15,366 nucleotides of DNA, taken from CAZOBJ01 sp964577825 (GTDB lineage Bacteria > Planctomycetota > SZUA-567 > JAFGNG01). The stretch covers positions 1-15,366 of the forward strand of contig CAZOBJ010000077.1 of assembly GCA_964577825.1 (NCBI GenBank), read 5' to 3'. Position numbers and translations under genes: made by a program. Shown piece after piece: positions 1 to 8,253 of this stretch (position 1 is the stretch's first letter; every line of letters begins with the position of its first letter). The notes under the pieces were generated by a model. That model was given only the letters and a program-made list of their open reading frames with translations. It was not told the origin of the DNA and did no database searches.

Positions 1-1
1 C

Positions 2-244
2 GGCGCGCCGATCGCAGGCGTCCCGGTGCGGCTGGAGAGCTCGCTGGGCGAGGACTATGAACTGGAAGAGCGCACGGACGCGCAGGGAAGCTGCCGGCTC
101 GTGTGCCCGGCCTCCGTGCGGACCATGGAAGGACGCACCGAGTCCCTGAACACCGTGTCCGTGGTCTTGGACGGCGAGCCGCATCCGGTGCGCGAGGACT
201 GGACGCCCACCGAAGACGTCGCGCTGCAATGGACCGCACCGTAA
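2..244 (+). CDS. C-terminal end of a protein with an Ig-like / regulatory-like beta domain (5' partial)
   Basis: An open frame enters from the left edge and ends at a TAA at 242-244, giving 80 visible residues. It starts GAPIAGVPVRLES and continues with a pattern of the form 'G.PI.GVPV.L', a charged stretch, then 'T.A.G.C.L'. That resembles the beta-sandwich repeats of the carboxypeptidase-regulatory-like / Ig-like group, often found as C-terminal modules of secreted or surface proteins. The function of the whole protein cannot be read because its N-terminus is outside the window. It converges on the RadC-like gene with a 16-nt gap and no clear terminator hairpin. An internal ATG at 26 is not the start, since the frame is open upstream of it. 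The family assignment is tentative. Confidence 0.55.
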   Translation, partial: GAPIAGVPVRLESSLGEDYELEERTDAQGSCRLVCPASVRTMEGRTESLNTVSVVLDGEPHPVREDWTPTEDVALQWTAP

Positions 245-260
245 CGCGCGGGCGAGCGGC

Positions 261-1355
261 TCAGAGCAGGTCTTCGTCCACGAAGCTCGTGTACGCGCTC
301 TCGCCCACGATCACGTGATCCAGGAACCGCACGCCCACCACCTGCGCGGTCTCGGCCAGGCGGCGGGTGATGGCCAGGTCCTCCGGGCTCGGCGACGGGT
401 CGCCGCTGGGGTGGTTGTGCACGAGCGCCACCGCGGCGGCGGCCTCGCGCACCGCGGGGCCGAACACCTCGCGCGGATGCACCAGGCTCGCGGTCAGGGA
501 CCCCTGGGAGACCTGCGCCTCGCGGATGATGCGGTTGCGCTGATCCAGGAGCACCACCAAGAACACCTCCTGTCGCAAGTCGCGCAGTCGACGATGATAC
601 AGGTCGTAGAAGTCCTTGCCCGAGCGCACGACGGGGCCCAGGCGGCGCTTCTCGTCGGCCATGCGCTCGGCGAACCCAACCGCGGCCAACAGCCGCAGGG
701 CCATGGGGCGCTGCACGGCAGCGTAGCTCTCTAGCTCCGCGGCCGCGGCCTGGGACAGCTTACGCAGGGAGCCGTACCGTCCGATGAGCTCCTGGGCCAC
801 GCCCAGACTGTCCGAGACGCGCCGGCCTCCGCCCAGCACCAAGGCCAAGAGCTCCTCGTCGGCCAGGTCCGCCGCGCCGTCGCGGCGCAGGCGTTCGGCG
901 GGTCCCAGCCCCTTGTCCCGGCGGGAGGGGCGCGGCGGCGCATTGTAGTAGGCGCAGATCCGGGTGAGCCCGCACCGGTCGCACAGCGGGGGGTTGCCGC
1001 AGATGCCCTGGGGAAGCACCCCGTACAGCCCGTCCGCGTACAGGCGGAACACGACCGAGAGCACTGCGGGCGTGCGGTCCACGGCCTGGGCGATCTCGCG
1101 CAGGATCTCCTCGGTCCGCTTCTCTCGAGCGGGGCCGTCCAGGCCCTCGAGCCAGCCCAGCCGCCCCATCAGGCGCGACACGTCCGCCGCGGCGCCCAGA
1201 GGCAGGCTCTCGCGCACGCCGGTCGCACGCACGTCCGAGAGCACCTGGGCGAGCGTCCCCTCGCCCATCTCGCCCTCCAGGACCCGCGTCATCCGGGCGT
1301 AGATTGTGGCGGGGCGCTCGTCCCCGGACGCCTTGCTCGGCTTCGGCTTACGCAT
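261..1355 (-). CDS. radC: RadC-family JAMM/MPN protein with an N-terminal endonuclease III-like four-cysteine loop
   Basis: The protein has 364 residues, against roughly 220-230 for an ordinary RadC (UPF0758). The C-terminal MPN domain (about 245-364) has a complete JAMM metal site: H313-x-H315-x7-S323-x2-D326, with E263 as the likely upstream acidic residue. Before it, residues 146-235 match the usual RadC helical region (LADEELLALVLGGG), although the hairpin glycines normally found near 214 are replaced by AAVQRPMA. The first 140 residues are extra. They end in C119-x5-C125-x2-C128-x5-C134 followed by AYY, which closely resembles the C-x6-C-x2-C-x5-C [4Fe-4S] loop that closes endonuclease III and MutY. 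RadC proteins are linked to DNA repair and mobile elements by family, but their activity is poorly defined. The start is 24 nt after glyA, so this is probably the last gene of the purN-prfB-glyA run. Metal binding by the Cys loop is inference. Confidence 0.9.
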   Translation of the reverse strand: MRKPKPSKASGDERPATIYARMTRVLEGEMGEGTLAQVLSDVRATGVRESLPLGAAADVSRLMGRLGWLEGLDGPAREKRTEEILREIAQAVDRTPAVLSVVFRLYADGLYGVLPQGICGNPPLCDRCGLTRICAYYNAPPRPSRRDKGLGPAERLRRDGAADLADEELLALVLGGGRRVSDSLGVAQELIGRYGSLRKLSQAAAAELESYAAVQRPMALRLLAAVGFAERMADEKRRLGPVVRSGKDFYDLYHRRLRDLRQEVFLVVLLDQRNRIIREAQVSQGSLTASLVHPREVFGPAVREAAAAVALVHNHPSGDPSPSPEDLAITRRLAETAQVVGVRFLDHVIVGESAYTSFVDEDLL

Positions 1356-1379
1356 ACAGGGCTCGTCCCGCGGGCATGC

Positions 1380-2681
1380 TCAGCTCGCCGCTTCCTTCAC
1401 CTCGTCCGTGGGCATGTCGGGCTTGTAGGCATCCGTCATGCTCGCGTAGATCGGGAACCGGTCGGCGAGCGCAAGGCTCTGGGCGCGCAACTCGCGCAGG
1501 CGCGCCTTGTCCTTGCGGGCGCGCAGGGCCTCGTCGATGATCGCCACGATCTCCTCCATCTCCGGCTCGCGCATTCCGCGGGTGGTCACCGCCGGGCTGC
1601 CGATCCGGATGCCGCTCGTCTGCTTCGGCGGGCGGGTATCATAGGGGATCAGGTTCTTGTTCACCGCGATGCCCACCTGTTCCAGGACCGCGCTCGCCCG
1701 GCGGCCGGTCACGCCCTGCTCGCGCAGGTCAACCAGCAGCAGATGATTGTCCGTGCCTCCGGTGACCAGGCGGTATCCGCGCCGCCGCAACGCGCGGGAC
1801 AGGGCCTTGGCGTTCTCCAGGATCTGGAACTGGTAGTCGTGGAAGGCGCCGGTCAGGGCCTCCTTGAAGCTCACCGCCTTGCCCGCGATGATCTGCATAA
1901 GCGGCCCGCCCTGCACCCCGGGAAAGACCGCGGTGTCGATCTTTTTCGCATGCTCGGCCCGGCACAGGATCACGCCGCCGCGCGGTCCGCGCATGGTCTT
2001 GTGCGTGGTCGCGGTCACCACGTCGCAGAAGGGCACCGGGTCCGGATGCAGGCCCCCGGCCACGAGCCCGGCCACGTGCGCGATGTCGGCCACCAGGTAC
2101 GCGCCCACCTCGCGGGCTAGGTCGTACCAATCCCGGAACGCGAACACGCGCGGATACGCGCTCGCGCCGACCACGATCATGCGCGGGCGGACCTTGCGCG
2201 CTTGCTCGGTCACCTCCGCGATCTCCACGCGCTCGGTGTCGCGGCTGACCCCGTAGAAATGGAACTCGTAGTACCGGCCGGAGAAGTTGACCTTGGTCCC
2301 GTGGGAGAGGTGTCCGCCGTGGTTCATGTCGAGGCTGAGCACCCGGTCGCCCGGTTCGAGCAGCGCCATGTACGCGGCCATGTTCGCCTGGGTGCCTGAG
2401 TGGGGCTGCACGTTCGCGTGCTCGGCGCCGAACAGCCGCTTGGCGCGCTCGATGGCCAGGCGCTCGGCCACGTCCACGAAGTCGCACCCGCCGTAGTAGC
2501 GCCGGCCCGGGTATCCCTCCGCGTACTTGTTGGTCATGACCGATCCCTGGGCCTCCATCACCGCGGCGGAGGTGTAGTTCTCGCTAGCGATGAGCTCGAT
2601 GGCGTCCTGCTGGCGGCGAATCTCGCCGTCCAGGGCCTCCGCGATCTCGGGGTCGATGTCCAGGAGTCGTTGGGTCTGCAT
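1380..2681 (-). CDS. glyA: Serine hydroxymethyltransferase
   Basis: A cytosolic PLP enzyme that converts serine and tetrahydrofolate to glycine and 5,10-methylene-THF, the main one-carbon source for purine and methionine synthesis. From the ATG at 2681 it is 433 residues, normal for the family. Hallmarks are IELIASENYTS (28-38), the YAEGYPGRRYYGG block (53-65), DIAHVAGLVAGG (199-210), and the PLP-lysine motif VVTATTHKTMRGPRGG with K228. The frame stays open for 42 codons upstream, but that part is low-complexity GC-rich sequence. The ATG at 2681 is preceded by AAGGGGGA at the right distance, so I chose it. The residues after about 412 form a short charged tail ending KEAAS. It lies 122 nt after prfB and 24 nt before the RadC-like gene. 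Confidence 0.96.
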   Translation of the reverse strand: MQTQRLLDIDPEIAEALDGEIRRQQDAIELIASENYTSAAVMEAQGSVMTNKYAEGYPGRRYYGGCDFVDVAERLAIERAKRLFGAEHANVQPHSGTQANMAAYMALLEPGDRVLSLDMNHGGHLSHGTKVNFSGRYYEFHFYGVSRDTERVEIAEVTEQARKVRPRMIVVGASAYPRVFAFRDWYDLAREVGAYLVADIAHVAGLVAGGLHPDPVPFCDVVTATTHKTMRGPRGGVILCRAEHAKKIDTAVFPGVQGGPLMQIIAGKAVSFKEALTGAFHDYQFQILENAKALSRALRRRGYRLVTGGTDNHLLLVDLREQGVTGRRASAVLEQVGIAVNKNLIPYDTRPPKQTSGIRIGSPAVTTRGMREPEMEEIVAIIDEALRARKDKARLRELRAQSLALADRFPIYASMTDAYKPDMPTDEVKEAAS

Positions 2682-2764
2682 GCGTGTCCCCCTTGTGTGC
2701 CGTTCTCTTCTTTGTCTTTCCGCGGCCAGAGACGGGTGCGCTCCTGCGCCGCGTACCTGGATGA

Positions 2765-2787
2765 GCCGCCCGGGCTGTCCCGGCGGC
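2765..2787 (-). terminator. Strong GC hairpin between prfB and glyA (possible terminator or attenuator)
   Basis: On the minus strand, GCCGCCGGG pairs with CCCGGGCGGC around an ACAG loop, giving nine base pairs with one bulged G. It begins 17 nt after the prfB stop and ends about 85 nt before the glyA start. No U-tract follows, so intrinsic termination is uncertain. It could equally be an RNA stability element or chance in GC-rich sequence. Confidence 0.3.
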
Positions 2788-2803
2788 CCGGATGCGGCGG
2801 CGA

Positions 2804-3916
2804 TCACGCCCTCTTGCGCCGCCGCTGGACGTCCCAGCGCAGGAACGCCTCCTCGAACTCGTCCAGGTCGCCGTCCATCACGGCCTGGATGTTCCCGTTC
2901 TCGTGCCCGGTGCGCGTGTCCTTGACCTGGGTGTAGGGCTGGAACACGTAGTTGCGGATCTGGCTGCCGAACGCGATCTCGCCCTTCTCCGAATACAGGG
3001 CGCCCAACTCCTTCTCGCGCTTGGCCTCCTCCATGCGCTGGAGCTTGGCCTTTAGCAGGCGCAGGGCGATGGCCCGGTTCTTGTGCTGGCTGCGCTCGTT
3101 CTGCACGGCCACGACGACCCCGGTGGGCACGTGCGTGATGCGCACCGCCGAGTCGGTCTTGTTCACGTGCTGGCCGCCCTTGCCGCTCGAACGATACGTG
3201 TCCACGCGAAGGTCGTTCTCGTCGATGTCCACGCTCACATCCCCGTACTCGGGCATCACGTCCACACCCACGAACGAGGTCTCGCGTTTGCCGCTGAACG
3301 GGCTGATGCGTACGATCCGGTGGACGCCCATCTCGCTGCGCAGGTACCCGTACACGTTCTCGCCGGACACGCGATAGGTCGCGCTACGAATGCCCGCCTC
3401 CTCGCCGGGCACGGTGTTGAGCTCCTGGGCGCGCCAGCCGCGGCGCTCGAAGTGGCGCAGGAACATGCGCAGCAGGATCTCCGCGCACTCGCACGCGTCG
3501 TTGCCGCCCGCGCCCGCGTGCACGCTGAAGAACACGTCCTTGTCGTCGTTCGGGCCCGATAGCAGGGCCGCGGTCTCCAGGCGGTCGACCTGCCCGGCCA
3601 GGGCCTGCGCGTCGCGGTCCACCTCGTCCATGGCCTCGGCGTCGTCTTCGGCCTCGACCAGGTTCGCGAGCTCGGCCAGGTTCGCCTGGTCCTCGGCGGC
3701 CGCCTGCACGGGCTCGGCGCGGTTCTTGAGACGCTTGAGCTCCTCGAGCACGCCCTGGGCGGCCTGCGGATCGTTCCAGAACTCGGGCGCCTCCATCCGG
3801 GCGCTGAGCTCGTCGATTCGCTTGTTGAGCGCATCCACGTCCAGGGCCTTGCGCAAGGCCTGGATGCGGTCTCCAAGCGCCTCCAGCCAGGCATGGAGCT
3901 CGGCCGTTTCGACCAT
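2804..3916 (-). CDS. prfB: Peptide chain release factor 2 (no programmed frameshift)
   Basis: Release factor 2 recognises UGA and UAA in the ribosomal A site and triggers peptidyl-tRNA hydrolysis. The 370-residue protein has an N-terminal helical domain (about 1-115), the UGA/UAA-reading tripeptide S205-P206-F207, and the catalytic GGQ loop (RSSGKGGQHVNKTDSAV, G247-G248-Q249). The ATG at 3916 has GGGAGGGG upstream. The frame is open far upstream into the purN region, but only as an out-of-frame shadow of purN. Most bacterial prfB genes carry an in-frame UGA near codon 26 that is bypassed by +1 frameshifting. Here the matching stretch (LRKALDVDAL, residues 21-30) reads straight through as CTG GAC, so the autoregulatory shift is absent. 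It begins 14 nt after purN and is probably co-transcribed with it. Confidence 0.96.
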   Translation of the reverse strand: MVETAELHAWLEALGDRIQALRKALDVDALNKRIDELSARMEAPEFWNDPQAAQGVLEELKRLKNRAEPVQAAAEDQANLAELANLVEAEDDAEAMDEVDRDAQALAGQVDRLETAALLSGPNDDKDVFFSVHAGAGGNDACECAEILLRMFLRHFERRGWRAQELNTVPGEEAGIRSATYRVSGENVYGYLRSEMGVHRIVRISPFSGKRETSFVGVDVMPEYGDVSVDIDENDLRVDTYRSSGKGGQHVNKTDSAVRITHVPTGVVVAVQNERSQHKNRAIALRLLKAKLQRMEEAKREKELGALYSEKGEIAFGSQIRNYVFQPYTQVKDTRTGHENGNIQAVMDGDLDEFEEAFLRWDVQRRRKRA

Positions 3917-3930
3917 CTGACGTCCCCTCC

Positions 3931-4593
3931 CTAGTCCTTCGTCGCGCTCGACGCAGGCGGCGCGATGCGAACAATGCCGCCGTCCACGCGCAGCCGGCCC
4001 TGGTGGAACAGGCGGATCGCCTCGGGATAGGCGATGCATTCCTCCCGGAACACGCGATGGGCCACGTCCTGTGCGGTGTCCGTGTCGAACACGGGGCACG
4101 TGCGCTGTAGGATAATCGGGCCTCGGTCGTACTCGCCCGTCACAAAGTGGACCGTGCACCCGGTGACCTTGACTCCGGCGGCCACCACGGCCTCGTGCAC
4201 GCGCATGCCCCACCATCCCCGGCCCCCGAACGCGGGCAGGAGCGCGGGATGGATGTTCATGGCTCGTTCCCGCAGCGCCTCGGGCAACCGGTAAAAGCAC
4301 AGGAACCCCGCGAACACCACGAGGTCGGGCTCTCGGGGCAAAATCACCTCGTCCAGGGCCGCGCTCATGGCCGCCCAGTCCGGCGCACCATTGCGGCGAA
4401 AGCGCCGCGAGGGCACCACCGCGACCTCCACGCCCCGGGATCGCGCGCGCTCTACGCCCGGGGCCCGGGCGCGGCTGGAGACCACAAGGTCGACCTGCGC
4501 GTCCAGGTCGCCGCGGTCGATGCGGGCGAGCAGGTTCACAACCGTGGTGCCGCCCCCGGAGATGAGGGCAACGAGCCGAAGCGGGCGGGCCAT
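3931..4593 (-). CDS. purN: Phosphoribosylglycinamide formyltransferase (GAR transformylase)
   Basis: Transfers a formyl group from 10-formyl-THF to GAR, the third step of de novo purine synthesis, in the cytosol. From the ATG at 4593 it is 220 residues, close to the family norm. The Gly-rich phosphate loop is ALISGGGTTVVNLL (9-22). The catalytic triad is visible as N113 and H115 in MNIHPALLPAFGG and D156 in TGEYDRGPII. It carries the GRGWWGMRVHEAV segment (125-136), a variant of the usual 'G..a...A' helix. An AGGG lies about 12 nt before the ATG. The frame is open further upstream, but a sigma70-type promoter sits there (4641-4669), which supports this start. It is the first gene of a run with prfB and perhaps glyA, whose product feeds the same folate pool. 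Confidence 0.95.
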   Translation of the reverse strand: MARPLRLVALISGGGTTVVNLLARIDRGDLDAQVDLVVSSRARAPGVERARSRGVEVAVVPSRRFRRNGAPDWAAMSAALDEVILPREPDLVVFAGFLCFYRLPEALRERAMNIHPALLPAFGGRGWWGMRVHEAVVAAGVKVTGCTVHFVTGEYDRGPIILQRTCPVFDTDTAQDVAHRVFREECIAYPEAIRLFHQGRLRVDGGIVRIAPPASSATKD

Positions 4594-4640
4594 ACCTGAT
4601 CCCTGTCCGGGGTTGCACCCGTCCCTGCGGGCGTAACTGT

Positions 4641-4669
4641 ATTGTAACAGACGGGCCGATTTCAGGCAA
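4641..4669 (-). promoter_or_regulatory. Sigma70-type promoter for purN-prfB
   Basis: Read on the minus strand: -35 TTGCCT (4669-4664), a 17-nt spacer, and -10 TACAAT (4646-4641). This gives 4/6 and 5/6 matches to consensus with ideal spacing. The expected transcription start is near 4634, leaving a leader of about 40 nt before the purN ATG. The AT-rich -10 stands out against very GC-rich surroundings. Confidence 0.65.
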
Positions 4670-4694
4670 GCGGCGGTCTGGGGACGGGACGCAA

Positions 4695-4720
4695 GCGCAT
4701 TGGCCCGCTCCGCCAAGCGC
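4695..4720 (-). terminator. Hairpin just downstream of ileS, candidate terminator
   Basis: On the minus strand GCGCTTGGC pairs with GCCAA(T)GCGC, nine base pairs with one bulged T and a seven-base loop. It starts 10 nt after the ileS stop and precedes the purN promoter, the right place to end the nadA-ileS transcript. It lacks a proper U-tract, so it is only a candidate. The palindrome CAAGCGCTTG (4714-4723) overlaps it. Confidence 0.35.
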
Positions 4721-4730
4721 TTGCCGCGAT

Positions 4731-7700
4731 TCAGGCGCGCGCGATACGCACCCGAACCTCGTGCCCGTCGATCGTATGCAGGCGCGTGGCAGTGCGGTCT
4801 TCGGCGGGCTCGCCCGGGGCCCCTTCCTCGCGCGAGGGCGCCTGCGACACGACCGAGAGGTCCGCGCACAGGGTCTCGGCGCGGATCATGTCGGCAAACG
4901 CGTCGGCCGCCTCGGCCAGTGGGTCCGCGCAGGTGAGCTGCGCGGTGATGCGCGCCTCGTAGGGCAGGTCGAGCTCCTTGCGCAGAGCCTGGATACGATT
5001 GACCATCTCGCGGGCCAGGCCCTCCTGGCGCAGCCGGGGCGTGATCTGGGTGTCGAGCACCACCACGGCCTTCGGCCCCTGGGCGGCCACGTATCCCTCG
5101 CGCGCGCGCACGCGCACGTCCAGGTCCTCGGGCGCGAGCGCCTCGGTGCGGCCGTCCCAGGAGACCTCCACCGGCTCGCCGACGGATGCGGCCCGGGCCA
5201 CGCGCGCGGCGTCCATGCGCGCGAGCGCGCCCGCGCAGGCCTGTACGTCCTTGCCCAGCCGCGGACCCAGGCGGCGGAAGTCGGGCTTGACCTCATAGGC
5301 CACGTAGTCCTCGGCCGCCTGAGCGAACGTGACCTGCTTGACGTTGAGCTCATCGGCGAGCACGTCCGCCAGGGTTGCCACGGCCTCGCGCTCGGCCAGG
5401 TCGGCGAGGATCACCACGGCCTCGGCCAGCGGTTGGCGCACCTTGAGCTTCTGCGAGGCCCGCGCGGACAGGCCCAGGGACGCAATCTCGCGGGCGCGGT
5501 CCACGCGCGCCTCCAGCGCCGGGTCCACCGCGGCCCCGTCCGGCTCGGGCCAGGGGTGCAGGTGCACGCTCTCGGGCAGGCCGTCGACCACCTCGGCGGC
5601 CAGACGGCGATACATCGCCTCGGCCGTAAACGGCACAAAGGGCGCGCACAGCAGGCTCACCCCGGTCAGGCACTCGTACAGGGTCCAGTACGCGGCGCGC
5701 TTGTCCTGGTCCTGTTCGCCGCGCCAGAAGCGGCCCCGGCTGCGGCGCACGTACCAGTTCGACAGCCCGTCCACAAACGCGCTCAGTCCCTGGCAGGCGC
5801 CCAGCACGTCCATGCCGTCCAGCCGCTCGGTGACCGTGCGCACGGTGGTGGACAGCTTGGAGAGGATCCAGCGGTCCAGCAGGCTCCGCTGCGCCGCGGG
5901 CACGTACCCCCGCGCCCCGGTCAACGCGCCTGCGCCCAGGGCCTGCACCGCGCCCAGGCCCTCGCCGGGAGAGAACCCGTCGATGTTCGCGTAGATCACG
6001 AAGAACTGGACCACGTTGTGCAGACGGACCAGGAATTCCTTCTGCGCGTCGCGCACGGCCTCCTTGTAGAACCGCACAGACACCCAGGGGTGGTTGCTCG
6101 CGAAGAAGTACCAGCGCATGGCGTCTGCGCCGTTCTCCGCGATCACTTCCTGCGGGTCCAGGTAGTTGCCCTTGCTCTTGGACATCTTGTACCCGTCCTC
6201 GTCGCACACGTGCCCGAGCACCAGGCACCGGCGATAGGGGACCGGAACGGGCGTGGCAAGGAAAGGCTCCAAGGCGGGGTCGACACGCTCGCGCGCGTGG
6301 TCCGGGTCCGCGGCCTCGCGCTCCTGTCGTTCGGCGCAGACCTTCAGGAGCGTGGCGATGGCCAAGAGCGAATAGAACCACCCGCGGGTCTGGTCAATCG
6401 CCTCGGTGATGAAGAACGCGGGGTAGCTCTCGCGCAGGCGGTCCATGCTGGCGGACGCGTGCGGGTACCCCCACTGAGCAAAGGGCATGGCCCCGGAGTC
6501 GAACCAGCAGTCGATGACCTCGGGCACGCGGCGCATGGTTCCCCGACAGTCAGGGCAGGTGAGCGTGACCTCGTCCACCCAGGGCTTGTGCAGCTCCAGA
6601 TCCGCGGGCGCGTTCGTGGCGCGCGAGACGAGCTCGTCGCGGCTCGCCACGGCCTCCACGCGCCCGCACGCCTCGCACGTCCACAGCGGCAGGGGCGTGC
6701 CCCAGTACCGCTCGCGCGAAAGCGCCCAGTCCACGTTCGCGGCCAGGAAGTTGCCGAACCGGCCGTCGCGGATGTGCCGCGGGTGCCAGTCGATGGCCGC
6801 GTTGTTCGCGAGCATCCGGTCCTTCACCTCGGTGGTGCGGATGTACCAGGCCGGCCGGGCGTAGTAGATGAGCGGGCTGTCGCACCGCCAGCAGAACGGG
6901 TACTCGTGGCGGTAGCGCTCGGCCTTGAGCACGAGCTTGCGGTCGCGCAGGTTGCGGATGATCTCGGGGTCCACGTCCTTGACGAACCGGCCCTTCCAGG
7001 GCTCGACCGCGTCGGTGAACGTGCCGTCGGCCTCTACGAGGTTGACGACCGGGAGGTCGTTGTCCACCGCCGCGCGATAGTCGTCCTCGCCGAAGGCCGG
7101 GGCGATGTGCACGATGCCGCTGCCCGCGTCCAGGCCCACGAAGTCTGCGGCGATGACCCGGTAGGCGGGCTTGCTCGGCCGGGCGAAGTCGAACAGAGGC
7201 TCGTACTCCCAGCCCACCAGCTCGCGGCCCTTCACGGTCTTCGCGACCTCGTGCGGGATCTTGCCCATGCAGGCCTCGCGCAAGGCGCTCGTCATCACNN
7301 NNNNNNNNNNNNNNNNNNNNNNNNNNNNNNNNNNNNNNNNNNNNNNNNNNNNNNNNNNNNNNNNNNNNNNNNNNNNNNNNNNNNNNNNNNNNNNNNNNCG
7401 ACCTCGTGCGGGATCTTGCCCATGCAGGCCTCGCGCAAGGCGCTCGTCATCACCAAGGTCTCGTCGCCCACGCGCACGTAGTCGTAGTCGTAGTCCGGCC
7501 CCACGGCCAGCGCCATGTTCGAGAGGAGCGTCCAGGGCGTGGTCGTCCAGGCGAGGAGGCTCAGGTTCTTCTGGCCGCGCACCTGGAACGCCACGAACAG
7601 GGACGGATCTTCCACCGTGCGGTAGCCCAGGCCCACCTCGTGGCTGGAGAGCGGCGTGCCGCACCGGGGGCAGTAGGGGACCACCTTGTGCCCGTGGTAC

Positions 7701-8248
7701 AGCAGCCCCGCGTCCCAGATCGTCTTCAGCGCCCACCACACGCTCTCGATGTACTCGCGATGGTAGGTAACGTACGGGTGGTCCAGGTCGATCCAGAAGC
7801 CAATCCGCTCGGTCATCCGGGTCCACAGATCGGCGTACTGGAACACGCTCTTCTTGCACTGGGACACGAAGGGCTCGATGCCGTAGGCCTCGATGCCGTC
7901 CTTGCCCTCGATGCCCAGCTGGCGCTCGACTTCGATCTCCACGGGCAGACCGTGGGTGTCCCACCCCGCCTTGCGAGGCACGTCGAAGCCCTGCATGGCC
8001 TTGAACCGCAGGAACACGTCCTTCATGACGCGCGTGAGCACGTGCCCCGGGTGCGGGGCCCCGTTGGCCGTGGGCGGGCCTTCGTAGAACACGAAGGGCC
8101 TGTGCTCGCGCTCCTCGCGCGCGCAGGCGTCCGCGCTGTTCCGCGCCACCTGGCGGGCGAACACGTCCCGCTGGCGCCACCAGGCGAGCACCGCTTCCTC
8201 GGCGCCGGGGAAGTCCATGGGGGTCTCAACGGGTTCGAACGCGGGCAT
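4731..8248 (-). CDS. ileS: Isoleucyl-tRNA synthetase, type 2 (interrupted by an assembly gap)
   Basis: Charges tRNA-Ile with isoleucine in the cytosol and proofreads valine. The raw sequence breaks the gene into two frames at a 100-N gap (7299-7398). Collapsing the gap and one copy of the flanking 55-bp repeat (155 nt) joins both halves into one frame of 1120 residues. In that numbering the HIGH motif is HPGH at 66-69, the editing-domain signature WTTTPWTLLSN is near 234-244, a CPRC zinc pair is at 193-196, and KMSKS is at 636-640 (coordinates about 6188-6174). The 'GPPTANGAPHPGH' and 'KMSKSKGNYLDP' forms, the length over 1000, and the C-terminal VKPDFRRLGPRLGK region mark the type-2, eukaryote-like class. 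I chose the ATG at 8248 because GGTGAGG lies just before it. An ATG at 8260 is in frame but has no ribosome site. It begins 5 nt after the lipoprotein stop. Confidence 0.95.
7244..7298. repeat. 55-bp direct repeat, copy 1 (contig-end overlap)
   Basis: These 55 bases are identical to 7399-7453 on the other side of the N gap. They encode the same ileS segment (MTSALREACMGKIPHEV). Exact identity that ends at the gap shows an unmerged overlap between two contigs, not a biological duplication. Confidence 0.95.
7299..7398. other. Assembly gap of 100 N
   Basis: Exactly 100 N, the customary length for a gap of unknown size. Because the contig ends overlap by 55 bp, the real gap is almost certainly negative: no sequence is missing and 155 nt should be removed. 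Confidence 0.97.
7399..7453. repeat. 55-bp direct repeat, copy 2 (contig-end overlap)
   Basis: Second copy of 7244-7298, identical at all 55 positions. It encodes the same 18 residues of IleS, and merging the two copies restores the reading frame. Confidence 0.95.
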
Positions 8249-8253
8249 GGGCC

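Noticed and set aside
3917..4669. A possible 250-residue N-terminal extension of release factor 2
   Set aside because: The frame is open only because purN is read out of frame there; a good ribosome site and a family-typical length support the start at 3916.
7244..7453. A biological tandem duplication in ileS
   Set aside because: The copies are identical, end exactly at a 100-N spacer, and their removal restores the frame, which fits contig overlap.
4761..7481. A 906-codon open frame on the + strand opposite ileS
   Set aside because: It is antisense to a clearly recognised ileS, runs through the N gap, and has the Arg/Ala/Gly/His-rich text of a GC-rich shadow frame.
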